This document shows positions 1 to 8,113 of a stretch of DNA of 51,367 bases, one piece after another (position 1 is the first letter of the stretch; each line of letters starts with the position of its first letter). The notes below the pieces were generated by a model. The model saw only the letters and a list, made by a program, of their open reading frames with translations. It did not search any database and was not told where the DNA came from. The position numbers and the translations under genes were made by a program. The stretch is from Planctomicrobium piriforme (lineage in GTDB: Bacteria > Planctomycetota > Planctomycetia > Pirellulales > UBA1268): positions 1 through 51,367 of the forward strand of contig CAMAVC010000013.1 of NCBI GenBank assembly GCA_945861585.1. The letters are read 5' to 3'.

Positions 1-756
1 AACGGCCCCCACGTAGGACAGGCTTCAGCCTGTCATGCCCTCGTCTCCCCCGCCTCGCACGCCGAGCCCCTGCCCGCGCCGCTCGAGCCACTCGCACCGG
101 CCGCCCCGTGCACCGCCGACTGCCACGGCCGCGAGTTCGTCGACATCCACCTCGCCACGCCCTACGGCGTCACGAGCCACCTGCTCGTGCCCGTCGCGCG
201 CCGCAGCCGCGGCGCCGACGCCGGCTGCATGCTCGCCTTCGCCGATGCCGGCGCGCTGCGGCTCACGTTCACGGTCGGCAAGACCGCGGGCACGAAGGCC
301 GAGTCTGCCCGGATCGACGAATTCTTCGCGGCCGAGGGCGACCGACTCGCGATCCGCGCTCCCGAGGTGTTCGTGCCGCCTGCCAAGGGCGTGCTGCAGT
401 TCGTGCTCCGCGACGAGTCCACCGGGGCCACGGCGGCGGAGTTTTCGTTCGAGCAGTTGGCGTTCGACCCGCGCGCGAGTGCCTACGTGATCGCGGGGGG
501 CGACCTGCGCAACCTCGTGGGCGACACGTCCCGTCCGGCCACCGACAAGACGATCCGCGGGGCGCTCAAGCCCTATCTCGATGCCCTCCTCGCCCAGGGC
601 CGGCTGGCCGAGGATGGCGACGCCCTGCCCTTCACGCTCTCGGCCACGCTCGTGGCCGACGGCCTCCGCGTGCCCGTGGCGGGAGCAATTCCCATGACGG
701 TCACCCGCCGCGGCAAGACCGCCGTGGAGCCCGAGGCGGTATCATCGGCTCCATGA
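1..756 (+). CDS. Hypothetical protein, 5' end outside window
   Basis: The frame is open from base 1, so the start is either upstream or an unrecognised one inside; the first methionine in frame (residue 71 of the visible part, at about 229) is too late to be convincing, and an in-frame GTG at 187 is possible. I do not recognise the family. The visible part reads as a soluble alpha/beta protein with GC-rich codon use, no membrane segment and no cysteine-rich motif apart from an N-terminal CTADCHG. A copy of the GTAG-type REP palindrome (13-34) lies in this frame, so the true gene may begin after it, at a non-ATG codon. Its TGA (754-756) overlaps the ATG of the dehydrogenase gene (ATGA), which indicates translational coupling and one operon. 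Confidence 0.6.
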   Translation, partial: NGPHVGQASACHALVSPASHAEPLPAPLEPLAPAAPCTADCHGREFVDIHLATPYGVTSHLLVPVARRSRGADAGCMLAFADAGALRLTFTVGKTAGTKAESARIDEFFAAEGDRLAIRAPEVFVPPAKGVLQFVLRDESTGATAAEFSFEQLAFDPRASAYVIAGGDLRNLVGDTSRPATDKTIRGALKPYLDALLAQGRLAEDGDALPFTLSATLVADGLRVPVAGAIPMTVTRRGKTAVEPEAVSSAP

Positions 757-1703
757 ACATCGTCATCCTCGACGGCTACACGACAAATCCCGGTGATCTC
801 TCGTGGGACTCGATCGCGACCCTCGGGCCGCTCTCGTCCCACGTTCGCACCGACGACGCCGACATCGTGGCCCGGGCCCGCGGCGCCGAGATCGTGCTCA
901 CGAACAAGACGGTGCTCTCGGGCGATGTGATCGCCGCGCTGCCGAGCCTGCGATGCATCTGCGTGCTGGCCACGGGCTACAACGTCGTCGACGTGGCCGC
1001 GGCGAGAGAGCACGGCGTCACCGTCTGCAACGTGCCGGAGTATTCCACGCCGAACGTCGCTCAGGCCGTGTTCGCCCTGCTCCTCGAACTCACCAATCGC
1101 ACCGGCCACCACGATCGCACGGTGCACGAAGGCCGCTGGGCCGCCTGCGAAGACTTCTGCTATTGGGACGGCGACCTCGTCGAGCTCGCCGGCCTCACGC
1201 TTGGAATCGTGGGCTACGGCCGGATCGGCCAAGCGGTGGCCCGCATCGGCCGGGCGTTCGAGATGCGGATTCTTGCCTCCAGGCGCGACGCTACGGGCCC
1301 GATCGACGGGGGCGAACGTGCCGACCTCGACCGGCTCTTTGCCGAGAGCGACGTCGTGAGCCTCCACTGCCCGCTCACGCCCGACACGGCCGGGCTCGTC
1401 AACGCCGCACGCCTGGCACGCATGAAACGTACGGCGTTCCTCATCAACACGGCCCGCGGCGGGCTCGTGAACGAGGGCGATCTCGCCACCGCGCTCGACG
1501 CGGGTACGATCGCCGGCGCCGGCCTCGACGTGCTTGCGGTCGAGCCACCGCCGGTCTCGAATCCGCTGCTCACGGCCCGCAACTGCGTGATCACGCCCCA
1601 TATCGCCTGGGCCACGCGCGGCGCCCGCCGCCGCCTGATCGAGGCCACGGCGGGCAACGTGGCAGCGTTTATCGCGGGCCGCCCGCAAAACGTGGTCGGC
1701 TGA
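753..1703 (+). CDS. D-2-hydroxyacid dehydrogenase (glycerate/hydroxypyruvate dehydrogenase-like)
   Basis: 316 residues, the usual length for NAD(P)-dependent D-2-hydroxyacid dehydrogenases, which interconvert 2-keto and D-2-hydroxy acids in the cytoplasm. The N-terminus (IVILDGYTTNPGDLSWD) resembles HprA-type glycerate dehydrogenases. The Rossmann motif GIVGYGRIGQAVA lies near residues 150-162. The catalytic triad is visible as Arg in NTARGG (about 233), Glu in VLAVEPP (about 263) and His in TPHIAWAT (about 282). The ATG at 753 was chosen because everything upstream in frame is shadow of the preceding gene; it overlaps that gene's stop by ATGA. The substrate cannot be fixed from sequence: hydroxypyruvate/glycerate is likely, but other short 2-keto acids are possible. 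Confidence 0.93.
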   Translation: MNIVILDGYTTNPGDLSWDSIATLGPLSSHVRTDDADIVARARGAEIVLTNKTVLSGDVIAALPSLRCICVLATGYNVVDVAAAREHGVTVCNVPEYSTPNVAQAVFALLLELTNRTGHHDRTVHEGRWAACEDFCYWDGDLVELAGLTLGIVGYGRIGQAVARIGRAFEMRILASRRDATGPIDGGERADLDRLFAESDVVSLHCPLTPDTAGLVNAARLARMKRTAFLINTARGGLVNEGDLATALDAGTIAGAGLDVLAVEPPPVSNPLLTARNCVITPHIAWATRGARRRLIEATAGNVAAFIAGRPQNVVG

Positions 1704-1785
1704 GGGCGGTGCAAGCCGCACATGCGACCCCTCGGGGAGCGTGGTAGGCTTCATTGAGCCCGGTTTTCCGCAGGATTCGCCCGTC

Positions 1786-2406
1786 GTGTCCGCCGAGTGG
1801 TTCTACCGCCGAGACGGTCAGCAGTTTGGGCCAATCTCCTCCCGCAAGCTCTACAGGCTGGTGCGGCGGGGCGAGATCAGCGCGGGCGACGAGCTGTGGC
1901 GGGAGGGCATGCCCGGATGGCGGCCGGCCGGGGAGTCGAAGACGCTCTTCGGCAGCGAAGAAGTTCGGGAAAAACGCATGCGCATGCGCCGGCCCGAGGT
2001 CTCCGGGAGCCGCCGGCCGTGGCCGTCCGACGCGGCGACCGTGCCTGCGTCCGGACCGTTGTTCGGCCGCCGGCCCCTGCTCACGTCGATCGGCATCGGG
2101 GCCGCCGCGGGCACACTGGTTTCAGCCGTCATCGCTGCCATCTTGCTGACCGTTGACAGCACCACGTGGAGAGAGGAAGACGCCGCCCCGCCACCCGTAC
2201 AACGGGCCCCCGAGACACCTGCCCCCGCGACACCTGCCCCCGAGACGCCAGAGCCCGAGACGCCAGAGCCCGAGACGCCCGAGCCCGAGACGCGGGACCC
2301 CGAGATGCTAGACATCGACGCGCTCGACCCCGAGACGCCAGTCCCTCAACCGCCAGGCCTGACCGAACCCGCGCTCCGGCTCCGGAAACGCCGCTCCAGC
2401 TACTGA
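1786..2406 (+). CDS. GYF_2 (DUF4339) domain membrane protein with Pro-Glu-Thr repeat tail
   Basis: About 206 residues. The first 45 form a GYF_2 domain (EWFYRRDGQQFGPISS ... LWREGMPGWRPAG), a fold thought to bind proline-rich peptides. A single membrane helix follows (LLTSIGIGAAAGTLVSAVIAAILL, written here only to locate it at about residues 103-124). The C-terminal tail is a low-complexity run of imperfect PETPE/PETPA units. The GTG at 1786 is preferred because the domain begins immediately after it, as is usual for the family; a GTG at 1741 with GGGGAG just upstream is the alternative. Such proteins are common in planctomycetes and their role is unknown. The proline-rich tail could be a ligand of its own or other GYF domains, which is inference. 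Confidence 0.75.
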   Translation: MSAEWFYRRDGQQFGPISSRKLYRLVRRGEISAGDELWREGMPGWRPAGESKTLFGSEEVREKRMRMRRPEVSGSRRPWPSDAATVPASGPLFGRRPLLTSIGIGAAAGTLVSAVIAAILLTVDSTTWREEDAAPPPVQRAPETPAPATPAPETPEPETPEPETPEPETRDPEMLDIDALDPETPVPQPPGLTEPALRLRKRRSSY

Positions 2407-2431
2407 CGCCCGTCCGTGGCGACCGCGCCGC

Positions 2432-2971
2432 TCACTTCTTCGCTTCGTCGAGGATGATCGACGCGGAGTTGATGCAGTAGCGGAGGCCCGTGGGGGGCGG
2501 GCCGTCGTCGAACACGTGGCCCAGGTGGGCGCCGCAGCGGCGGCAGGTCACTTCCGTGCGCACGCCGAAGCCCGGCACGCCCGCGAGCGAGTCGTCGGCG
2601 TGCTCCGCCACCGTCTTGTTGCGCGTCTTGTCGATCGGGGCGTAGAAGCTCGGCCAGCCGCAGCCGCTGTGAAACTTCTCGCCCGACGTGAAGAGCGGCT
2701 CGCCGCAGCAGATGCAGCGGTAGGTGCCCGGGGTCTTCGTGTCGGTGTATTTGCCGGTGAAGGCCCGCTCGGTGCCCTTCTTGCGCGCGATCTCGTATTG
2801 CTCGGGCGTGAGCCGCTTCTTCCACTCGGCTTCGGTCTGCGGAATCTCGGCGTCGGGCAGGCGGCCGAGCACGGCGGGATTCTTCACGGCAGCGGGGGCG
2901 GGCTCGCCCGTGGGTTCGGCGGCGTTCACGAGGGCGGCTCCGAAGAGGAGTGGGAGGAAGAGATACTTCAT
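2432..2971 (-). CDS. msrB: Peptide-methionine (R)-S-oxide reductase MsrB, exported
   Basis: 179 residues. An N-terminal signal peptide ([19 protein letters not shown]) precedes a complete MsrB domain at about residues 45-176. The two zinc-binding CxxC pairs are visible ([11 protein letters not shown] and [12 protein letters not shown]), as are [10 protein letters not shown] and the catalytic cysteine in LRYCINSAS near the C-terminus. MsrB reduces methionine-R-sulfoxide in oxidised proteins, here probably in the periplasm. The gene is read on the minus strand, convergent with the GYF_2 gene (25 bases apart) and downstream of the cyclophilin gene on the same strand. A terminator-like hairpin and two family-B repeats separate those two, so it is probably transcribed separately. 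Confidence 0.96.
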   Translation of the reverse strand: MKYLFLPLLFGAALVNAAEPTGEPAPAAVKNPAVLGRLPDAEIPQTEAEWKKRLTPEQYEIARKKGTERAFTGKYTDTKTPGTYRCICCGEPLFTSGEKFHSGCGWPSFYAPIDKTRNKTVAEHADDSLAGVPGFGVRTEVTCRRCGAHLGHVFDDGPPPTGLRYCINSASIILDEAKK

Positions 2972-3025
2972 ACTGCGTCTTCTTTTGTAAGACAGGGTTT
3001 ACCGCGGATTGAACCAGGCATTTCA

Positions 3026-3112
3026 GAAAGCCCGAAGCGTGAGCTGAAGGGAATGCGGCGAACATTCTCGACGAACGACGCAGTTTCCGCTCGGCTTACG
3101 CCTCGGGCTTCC
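3026..3112. repeat. Inverted pair of family-B dispersed repeats
   Basis: A degenerate forward copy (3026-3056, GAAAGCCCGAAGCGTGAGC then TGAAGGGAATGC) faces a good reverse copy (3087-3112, CTCGGCTTACGCCTCGG). The same element occurs at 4336, 9442, 14469, 31976, 32014 and 33043. The pair sits between the msrB and cyclophilin genes and could fold into a long hairpin. Confidence 0.8.
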
Positions 3113-3142
3113 AAAAAAACCTGGAGCGGTTTTTCACCGCTC
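3113..3142 (-). terminator. Intrinsic terminator of the cyclophilin gene
   Basis: Read on the minus strand just after the cyclophilin stop: GAGCGGT-GAAAA-ACCGCTC forms a perfect 7-bp stem, followed by CAGG and seven T residues. This is a conventional rho-independent layout. Confidence 0.7.
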
Positions 3143-3153
3143 ACAAAACAGCC

Positions 3154-4290
3154 TCACTTCTTCCTGGGATCGGGCAGGGTTTCGGGTTCGTAGGCATGGC
3201 TGCGCTTCCGCACCATCACCGCCTTCACGATTTTATCCGGCTGGGCGCCCGCGACAGGCAGGCCCTGGTCGTCCTGCGTCCGCATCAGCTTCGGCAGCAC
3301 GTCAAATCCGTCGATCACCCGGCCAAACACGGTGTGTTTGCCGTCGAGGTGTTCCGTGGGCCGAAATGTCAGAAAAAACTGCGAGCCGCCCGTGTTGGGC
3401 CCGGCGTGGGCCATCGAGAGCGTGCCCAAAAAGTGCTTGCGGGCTCCCGGCTTGTCCACCTCGCAGGCGATCGCGTAGCCCGGGCCGCTCGTGCCGGTGC
3501 CCGTCGGGTCGCCTCCCTGCGCCATGAAGCCGCCGATCACGCGATGAAACGGCGTGCCGTTGTAGAAGCCCTTTTCCACCAGGCTCACGAAATTGGCCAC
3601 CGTGTTCGGGGCCTCGTTTTCGAAGAGCTCCACCATCACGTCGCCCTGCGACGTCGTGATCTTCACCCGCGGCAGGTCGTCGGCCTTCGCCTCGGCCGCC
3701 CGCTTCGCCATCTCCTCGTCCACCTTCGGCCGTTCGGTCGCCACGGCCTGCTCGAGTTCGGCGATCTTCTCGGGCTTCACGCCCGCGGCCGCAGCCTTCT
3801 TGAGATAGGCCTCGGTGGCATCGAGGTCGGAGGTGAGCATCGCGGCCGACGCGGCCATCATCAGCACGCCTTCCCCGGCGGCCCCAGCCTTGTCGAGCAT
3901 CGCGGCGAGCGTGAGAGCCCGCTTCGGGTCGTCGGTTTTGAGGGCAGCGGCCATCACGGCGCCGGTGATCTCGCGGGCCTGGGCGTTCTTGGGGTCGGTC
4001 ATCGCCACGGCAAACGCGGCCGTCTCGAGCTTCTCGCTCGCCGCCCGGGCCTGCAGTTGCACCTCGTTGAATTTCTTTTCGATCGCGGCCTGGTCGGCCT
4101 TCGGCTGGTGATACTTCGCCTGCAGCACGGTCAGCTCGGCCACGCACTCCTTGAGCGTTTTGGCCGCGGCGGCCATCTCGTCCTTCGCCTGGGCAGGGTC
4201 GAGCTTCGTTTCCACCACGGGCGATTGGGCGGCAGCCGGCAGGGCGAACACAAGCGTGGCGAAGGCGGCAAGCAGGAATGACCGACGCAT
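3154..4290 (-). CDS. Peptidyl-prolyl cis-trans isomerase, cyclophilin type, exported
   Basis: 378 residues. A signal peptide (MRRSFLLAAFATLVFALPAAA) is followed by about 165 residues of mostly helical, alanine- and lysine-rich sequence and then a cyclophilin domain (about 190-365). Active-site signatures are present: FHRVIGGFMAQGGD (catalytic Arg, Phe, Met, Gln), GGSQFFLTF and HLDGKHTVFG. The position usually Trp in human CypA is His here, as in many bacterial enzymes of low cyclosporin affinity. The protein probably assists folding of exported proteins. It is longer than free-standing bacterial cyclophilins (about 160-190 residues) because of the helical N-terminal region, whose role is unknown. 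The ATG at 4290 directly precedes the signal peptide. Confidence 0.93.
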   Translation of the reverse strand: MRRSFLLAAFATLVFALPAAAQSPVVETKLDPAQAKDEMAAAAKTLKECVAELTVLQAKYHQPKADQAAIEKKFNEVQLQARAASEKLETAAFAVAMTDPKNAQAREITGAVMAAALKTDDPKRALTLAAMLDKAGAAGEGVLMMAASAAMLTSDLDATEAYLKKAAAAGVKPEKIAELEQAVATERPKVDEEMAKRAAEAKADDLPRVKITTSQGDVMVELFENEAPNTVANFVSLVEKGFYNGTPFHRVIGGFMAQGGDPTGTGTSGPGYAIACEVDKPGARKHFLGTLSMAHAGPNTGGSQFFLTFRPTEHLDGKHTVFGRVIDGFDVLPKLMRTQDDQGLPVAGAQPDKIVKAVMVRKRSHAYEPETLPDPRKK

Positions 4291-4335
4291 GAACGGGCTC
4301 CCGGGAGGTGAGGCTATGGTGTTGAGTTTACAGTT

Positions 4336-4361
4336 CCACTCGGCTCACGCCTCGGGCTTCC
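4336..4361. repeat. Family-B dispersed repeat, single copy
   Basis: CCACTCGGCTCACGCCTCGG followed by GCTTCC, one base off the common CGGCTTACGCCTCGG form. It lies in the 258-base gap between the cyclophilin and antitoxin genes, which holds no other recognisable feature. Confidence 0.8.
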
Positions 4362-4548
4362 GGAGAGGGGTCCCGACGCGGTCTTTCGAGCCCTAATAGA
4401 CCATGTTCGCATGGCAACCGTCTCGGGCCTGATCCCCCGGCGAGCGGAAGGCTGGCCCGGCAAGCGGCTGTTGCCCGGGCATGCGCAGCGCTGTACAGTT
4501 GTGATCAGTCAGTGCAGAGCCGCCTGCAGCCCGGAGCCTTCGCTACGC

Positions 4549-4788
4549 ATGAAAACCGTGTCGTTCACCGATTTTCGCTCGCAGGCTTCGGCGCTCTTCG
4601 ACGCCGTCGAGCGCGGCGAGACGGTCGTGGTGCTGCGGCACGGCAAGCCGGTCGCGGAGATTCACCCCATCTCGGCCGGTGGTCCGCGCACCCCCGCATG
4701 GCGAAAGCCCGGCCCCCGTCTCGTGACCAAGGGCGGCGCATTGTCGAAGGCGATTCTCGAAGAGCGGTCGCGTGAAGACGTTCTTTGA
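4549..4788 (+). CDS. PHD/YefM-type antitoxin
   Basis: 79 residues from the ATG at 4549. The N-terminus MKTVSFTDFRSQASALFDAV, then RGETVVVLRHGKPVAEIHPI, matches the Phd/YefM DNA-binding antitoxin fold (pfam PhdYeFM_antitox). The C-terminal 30 residues are basic and less conserved, as expected for the toxin-wrapping part. The stop lies 17 bases inside the following PIN gene, the usual coupling of such pairs. Antitoxins of this kind repress their own promoter; the 150 bases upstream would hold the operator, but I saw no clear inverted repeat. A longer reading from an upstream ATG at 4411 is possible but adds unrelated sequence. Confidence 0.88.
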   Translation: MKTVSFTDFRSQASALFDAVERGETVVVLRHGKPVAEIHPISAGGPRTPAWRKPGPRLVTKGGALSKAILEERSREDVL

Positions 4789-5185
4789 CTCCTCGGCCTT
4801 TGCCAAGCGCTACGTCGAAGAGCCGGGCAGCGATGAGGTCGAGGCTGCCTGCCTCGCCGCCACGGATCTCGGGCTGTGCGTCATCTGCGTGCCCGAAATC
4901 CTTTCGGCGTTCAACCGCAGGCTGCGCGAGCGGGGTCTGCGGCAGAGCGACTACAAACTCATGAAGGAGCGGCTCTTGGAAGACGTGACCGACGCTACGA
5001 TCGTCGATCTCACCCCGGCCGTGATCAAGGAAGCGGTCGTGATGCTCGAAACCTCGATCCTGCGGGCCGCAGACGCCCTCCACATAGCGGCGGCCGTCGC
5101 CTGGGACGCTGAATGGTTTCTCTCGGCCGATCGTCGCCAGTTGGCCGCGGCCCGCAAGGCCGGACTCCGAACGAAGGCCGTGTAG
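4772..5185 (+). CDS. PIN-domain toxin (VapC-like ribonuclease)
   Basis: 137 residues, starting at a GTG inside the antitoxin gene. PIN-domain acidic residues are visible: Asp in FFDSSAFAKRY (residue 6), Glu in VPEILSAF (about 43), Asp in RAADALHIAAA (about 95) and Asp in FLSADRRQL (about 115). These coordinate Mg2+ or Mn2+ in VapC-type RNases, which cut RNA such as tRNA or rRNA to stop growth. With the Phd-type protein just upstream, this is a type II toxin-antitoxin pair. The target RNA cannot be told from sequence. Confidence 0.9.
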   Translation: MKTFFDSSAFAKRYVEEPGSDEVEAACLAATDLGLCVICVPEILSAFNRRLRERGLRQSDYKLMKERLLEDVTDATIVDLTPAVIKEAVVMLETSILRAADALHIAAAVAWDAEWFLSADRRQLAAARKAGLRTKAV

Positions 5186-5202
5186 TTCCCCAAGGAGCCC
5201 CC

Positions 5203-5811
5203 ATGCCCAAGCCCCGCCCTGCCCCTGCCGATGAAGCCTCGAGCGCCCCGCGGATCATCGGCGGCACCATGCGCGGCCGCCGGCTCGAATTCTCGCCCGA
5301 CCCGCGCACGCGGCCCATGAAGGATCGCGTGCGTGAGACGCTCTTCGACCTCGTCGGCACGCGGGTGAAGGGGGCGATCGCGCTCGATCTCTTCGCCGGC
5401 TCCGGGGCGATCGGCTTCGAGGCCCTGAGCCGGGGGGCGAGCCGGGCCGTGTTCGTGGAGCGGCATTTTCCCACGGCCGACGCGCTGCGGCGATCGGCGA
5501 AGGCTCTCGAAGTGACCGACCGGGCCAGCGTGCGGTCGGGCGACGTCTTGCTGTGGGCCAAGAAGCTGCCCACGGCGCCTGCCCCGCTGCCGGTCGATGC
5601 CCCGTGGCTCGTGTTCATCTCGCCGCCGTGGGAGTTTTTCCAATCGCGGCCGGCCGACGTGCTGGCCCTCTTGGCGGCCCTCGAGCAGGCGGCCCCGCCG
5701 GGCAGCACGTTCGTGGTGGAGGCCGACACGGCGTTCGACACCGGGCTCCTGCCCGACGCCGAGGCGTGGGATATTCGGCCCATCCCGCCGGCAGTGCTCT
5801 GCCTGAAGTAG
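5203..5811 (+). CDS. rsmD: 16S rRNA (guanine(966)-N(2))-methyltransferase RsmD-like
   Basis: 202 residues. The RsmD signature runs through RIIGGTMRGRRLEF and TRPMKDRVRETLFDL, followed by the SAM-binding motif LDLFAGSGAIGFEALSRGA and VFVERH. The usual catalytic DPPY is replaced by SPPWE (about residue 143), a departure from RsmD of gamma-proteobacteria. The enzyme would methylate G966 of 16S rRNA in the 30S subunit. The ATG at 5203 is chosen because AAGGAG lies 6 bases upstream; the frame is open further back but reads as shadow of the PIN gene. It starts only 17 bases after the toxin gene, which is probably chance neighbourhood. Confidence 0.88.
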   Translation: MPKPRPAPADEASSAPRIIGGTMRGRRLEFSPDPRTRPMKDRVRETLFDLVGTRVKGAIALDLFAGSGAIGFEALSRGASRAVFVERHFPTADALRRSAKALEVTDRASVRSGDVLLWAKKLPTAPAPLPVDAPWLVFISPPWEFFQSRPADVLALLAALEQAAPPGSTFVVEADTAFDTGLLPDAEAWDIRPIPPAVLCLK

Positions 5812-5819
5812 CCATGCAC

Positions 5820-5840
5820 GACAGGCTGAAGCCTGTCCTC
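5820..5840. repeat. REP palindrome, single copy
   Basis: GACAGGCT-GA-AGCCTGTC with a degenerate tail (CTC instead of CTAC). It lies between rsmD and the cupin gene; a short T-run follows 10 bases later, so it might also help termination of rsmD. Confidence 0.85.
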
Positions 5841-5867
5841 CAACGGGTTTTTGATATCCTTATCGTC

Positions 5868-6224
5868 ATGGATGTCATCAATCAGCGGGAGGCGGTGCCC
5901 TTCACCACGGTCGACGGCTCGACGATCCGTGAACTGCTCGCGCATCGCAATTCGGCGATCCGCCAGCAGAGCCTCGCCGAAGCCCGCCTCGCCCCCGATC
6001 AGGCCACCACGCCCCACCACCACAAGGTCACCGAGGAGATCTACTACATCCTCTCCGGCACGGCCCTCATGACGCTCGCCGGAGAGTCGCGGCCCGTCGG
6101 CCCCGGCGACGCGATCGCCATTCCCCCCGGCCTCGTCCACACCATCAAAAACACCGGCGCCGAGGAGCTTGTCTTCCTCTGCACGTGTGCTCCCGGCTAC
6201 GAACATTCCGACACATATATGTAG
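5868..6224 (+). CDS. Single-domain cupin protein
   Basis: 118 residues. The metal-binding cupin motif 1 is seen as TTPHHHKVTEEIYYILSG (about residues 48-65: His, His, Glu), and motif 2 as PGDAIAIPPGLVHTIKN (about 84-100, ending in the fourth ligand His). Small stand-alone cupins bind Fe, Mn, Zn or Ni and act as isomerases, dioxygenases or sensors; no substrate can be assigned. The ATG at 5868 follows the REP repeat closely and the leader is short. The TAG stop (6222-6224) is part of the GTAG of the next REP element, so the last codons (SDTYM) adjoin the repeat directly. Confidence 0.9.
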   Translation: MDVINQREAVPFTTVDGSTIRELLAHRNSAIRQQSLAEARLAPDQATTPHHHKVTEEIYYILSGTALMTLAGESRPVGPGDAIAIPPGLVHTIKNTGAEELVFLCTCAPGYEHSDTYM

Positions 6225-6307
6225 GACAGGCTTCAGCCTGTTATTCCCGAAGCCGACAGGCTGAAGCCTGTCCTACAAAAAAAAGCCGACAGGCCTGGGG
6301 GCCTGTC
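6221..6307. repeat. REP inverted pair (BIME-like) plus degenerate third palindrome
   Basis: Forward copy at 6221-6242 (GTAG then GACAGGCT-TC-AGCCTGTT), reverse copy at 6255-6276 ending CCTAC, and a related palindrome GACAGGCC-TGGG-GGCCTGTC at 6288-6307. The first two can form one long stem. The following tract is A-rich on the + strand, so this is not a + strand intrinsic terminator. Confidence 0.9.
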
Positions 6308-6320
6308 GCCACGAAGACGC

Positions 6321-8024
6321 ATGCCCGACGCCTTCTCCACCATTCTCGTCTCCGAAGGGATCCTGAGCGCCGAGCAGCTTGCCGAAGCGCTGCGCATCGC
6401 CGAGTCGTCGGGCAAGAAGGTGCATGAAGAGGTGGTGCGGCTCGGCTACGCCCCCGGCGACAAGGTGATGAAGGCCCTCGCCAAGGCCTATCGCCTCAAG
6501 TTCATCGATCTCGCCGGGATCGAGGTGCCGCAGGAGGTGGTGGCGCTCCTGCCCGAGAGCGTGGCCCGCGAAAACACCATCTTTCCGGTGGCCGAGTCGG
6601 GGGCCTCGCTCCGCGTGGCCACGTGCGATCCCTCCGACCTCGACACGCAGGAGAAGCTCCGCTTCATCCTCAATCGCGATGTCGAGCTGGCCCTCGCCCC
6701 GCGCGAGCAGATCGTGGAGGCGATCAACCGGCATTACGGCATGAGCGACGGCGAATCGGCCGACTCGATGCTCCAGGAGTTCACCGACACGGCGATCGAC
6801 TTCACCGAAACGGCCGTCGAGCAGGCGGCCAACGCCAAGGAGGAAGACAACTCCGACGCCCCGGTGGTGAAGCTCGTGAACCTGATCATCACCGAGGCGG
6901 TGCAGCTGCGGGCCAGCGACATTCACATCGAGCCCTTCGAAGACCGCATCCGCATCCGCTACCGCATCGACGGCCGCCTCGTGGAGCGCGACAACCCGCC
7001 CCGCCGGCTCTTGGGCGCCATGCTCTCGCGCATCAAGATTCTCTCGAAGCTCGACATCGCCGAGCGGCGCCGCTCCCAAGACGGCCGCATCAAGCTCACG
7101 GCCGACGGCAAAGACTACGACCTCCGCGTGTCGGTGATGCCCACCAACCACGGCCAGACGGTGGTGATGCGGATTCTCGACAAAGACAACATCCGCGTGG
7201 GCATCCGCCAGCTCGGGCTCTCCGAGGCCGACTTCCGCCAGTTCAAGAATCTGATCCGCCGCCCCAACGGCATCATCCTCGTGACGGGCCCCACGGGCTC
7301 AGGCAAGACGACCACGCTCTACGCCTCGCTCAACGAGCTCAACCGCCCCGACACGAAGATCATCACGGCCGAAGATCCGGTGGAGTATTACCTCGCCGGC
7401 ATCAACCAGGTGGAGATCAAGCACCAGATCGGCCTCGACTTCGCCCGGGTGATCAAGTCGATGCTGCGGCAGGCGCCAAACGTGATCCTGGTGGGCGAGA
7501 TGCGCGACACGGAAACCGCCCAGATGGGCATCCAGGCCTCGCTCACGGGCCATCTCGTGTTTTCCACGCTGCATACCAACGACGCCCCGGGCGCGATCAC
7601 CCGCATGATCGACATGGGCGTGCCGGCGTATCTCGTGGCCTCGAGCGTGATCGCCGTCCTGGCCCAGCGGCTCGTGCGCGTGAACTGTCCCAAGTGCAAG
7701 CAGCCCTTCCAGCCCCTCGACACGCAGCTGGAGCTGGCGGGCGTGACCCCCGAGATGCTGAAGGGGGCCACGTTCATGAAGGGCCGCGGCTGTGCCCACT
7801 GCCAGAAATCGGGCTACAAGGGCCGCCTCGGCATCTTCGAGCTGATGGTGATGAACAGCAAGATCCGGGAGCTGGCCTTCCAGGGGGCCCCGACCACGAA
7901 AATCCGCCAGGCGGCCGTCTCCCAGGGCATGAGCGTGATGTTTCACGACGGCGTGCAGAAGGTGCTCCGCGGCATCACGACCTTCGACGAAGTCTTCCGG
8001 GTGGCCAAAAAGGTCGAAGATTAG
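6321..8024 (+). CDS. gspE: GspE/PilB-type secretion or pilus assembly ATPase (first copy)
   Basis: 567 residues, full length for the family. A T2SSE N-terminal domain (about 1-150) is followed by the N2 domain (ASDIHIEPFEDRIRIRYRID), Walker A GPTGSGKTTT (about 322-331), Asp box (ITAEDPVEYY), Walker B (ILVGEMRDTET) and His box (TGHLVFSTLHTNDA). A zinc-binding tetracysteine module has CPKC near 456 and CAHC near 491. It would be the hexameric cytoplasmic ATPase that powers pseudopilus extension. Met replaces the usual Ile of GEIRD. It heads the secretion/pilus gene set but is separated from pilT by a reverse-oriented AAA/DUF4143 gene bracketed by REP repeats. ATG at 6321, 14 bases after the REP cluster; no strong ribosome-binding site. 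Confidence 0.95.
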   Translation: MPDAFSTILVSEGILSAEQLAEALRIAESSGKKVHEEVVRLGYAPGDKVMKALAKAYRLKFIDLAGIEVPQEVVALLPESVARENTIFPVAESGASLRVATCDPSDLDTQEKLRFILNRDVELALAPREQIVEAINRHYGMSDGESADSMLQEFTDTAIDFTETAVEQAANAKEEDNSDAPVVKLVNLIITEAVQLRASDIHIEPFEDRIRIRYRIDGRLVERDNPPRRLLGAMLSRIKILSKLDIAERRRSQDGRIKLTADGKDYDLRVSVMPTNHGQTVVMRILDKDNIRVGIRQLGLSEADFRQFKNLIRRPNGIILVTGPTGSGKTTTLYASLNELNRPDTKIITAEDPVEYYLAGINQVEIKHQIGLDFARVIKSMLRQAPNVILVGEMRDTETAQMGIQASLTGHLVFSTLHTNDAPGAITRMIDMGVPAYLVASSVIAVLAQRLVRVNCPKCKQPFQPLDTQLELAGVTPEMLKGATFMKGRGCAHCQKSGYKGRLGIFELMVMNSKIRELAFQGAPTTKIRQAAVSQGMSVMFHDGVQKVLRGITTFDEVFRVAKKVED

Positions 8025-8030
8025 GGCCCT

Positions 8031-8113
8031 GTAGGACAGGCTTCAGCCTGTCAAATGCGGCCCCTCAAGCACGACAGGCTAAAGCCTGTCCTCCATCCGG
8101 AAGCCTGTCTTAC
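8031..8113. repeat. REP inverted pair, left copy of an 83-bp direct repeat
   Basis: Forward REP (8031-8052), spacer starting AAATGCGGCCCC, reverse REP (8073-8091) and a half palindrome GCCTGTCTTAC. The whole unit recurs in the same orientation at 9494-9575. The half site contributes the TAA stop (8110-8112, minus strand) of the AAA/DUF4143 gene. Confidence 0.9.

Noticed and set aside
3196..4281. Long open frame antisense to the cyclophilin gene
   Set aside because: High-GC third positions keep opposite frames open; the product is His/Arg/Leu low-complexity and has no domain, while the minus-strand frame is a clear cyclophilin.
6221..6285. Intrinsic terminator of the cupin gene
   Set aside because: The hairpin is followed by A residues on the + strand rather than T, so it does not fit + strand termination.
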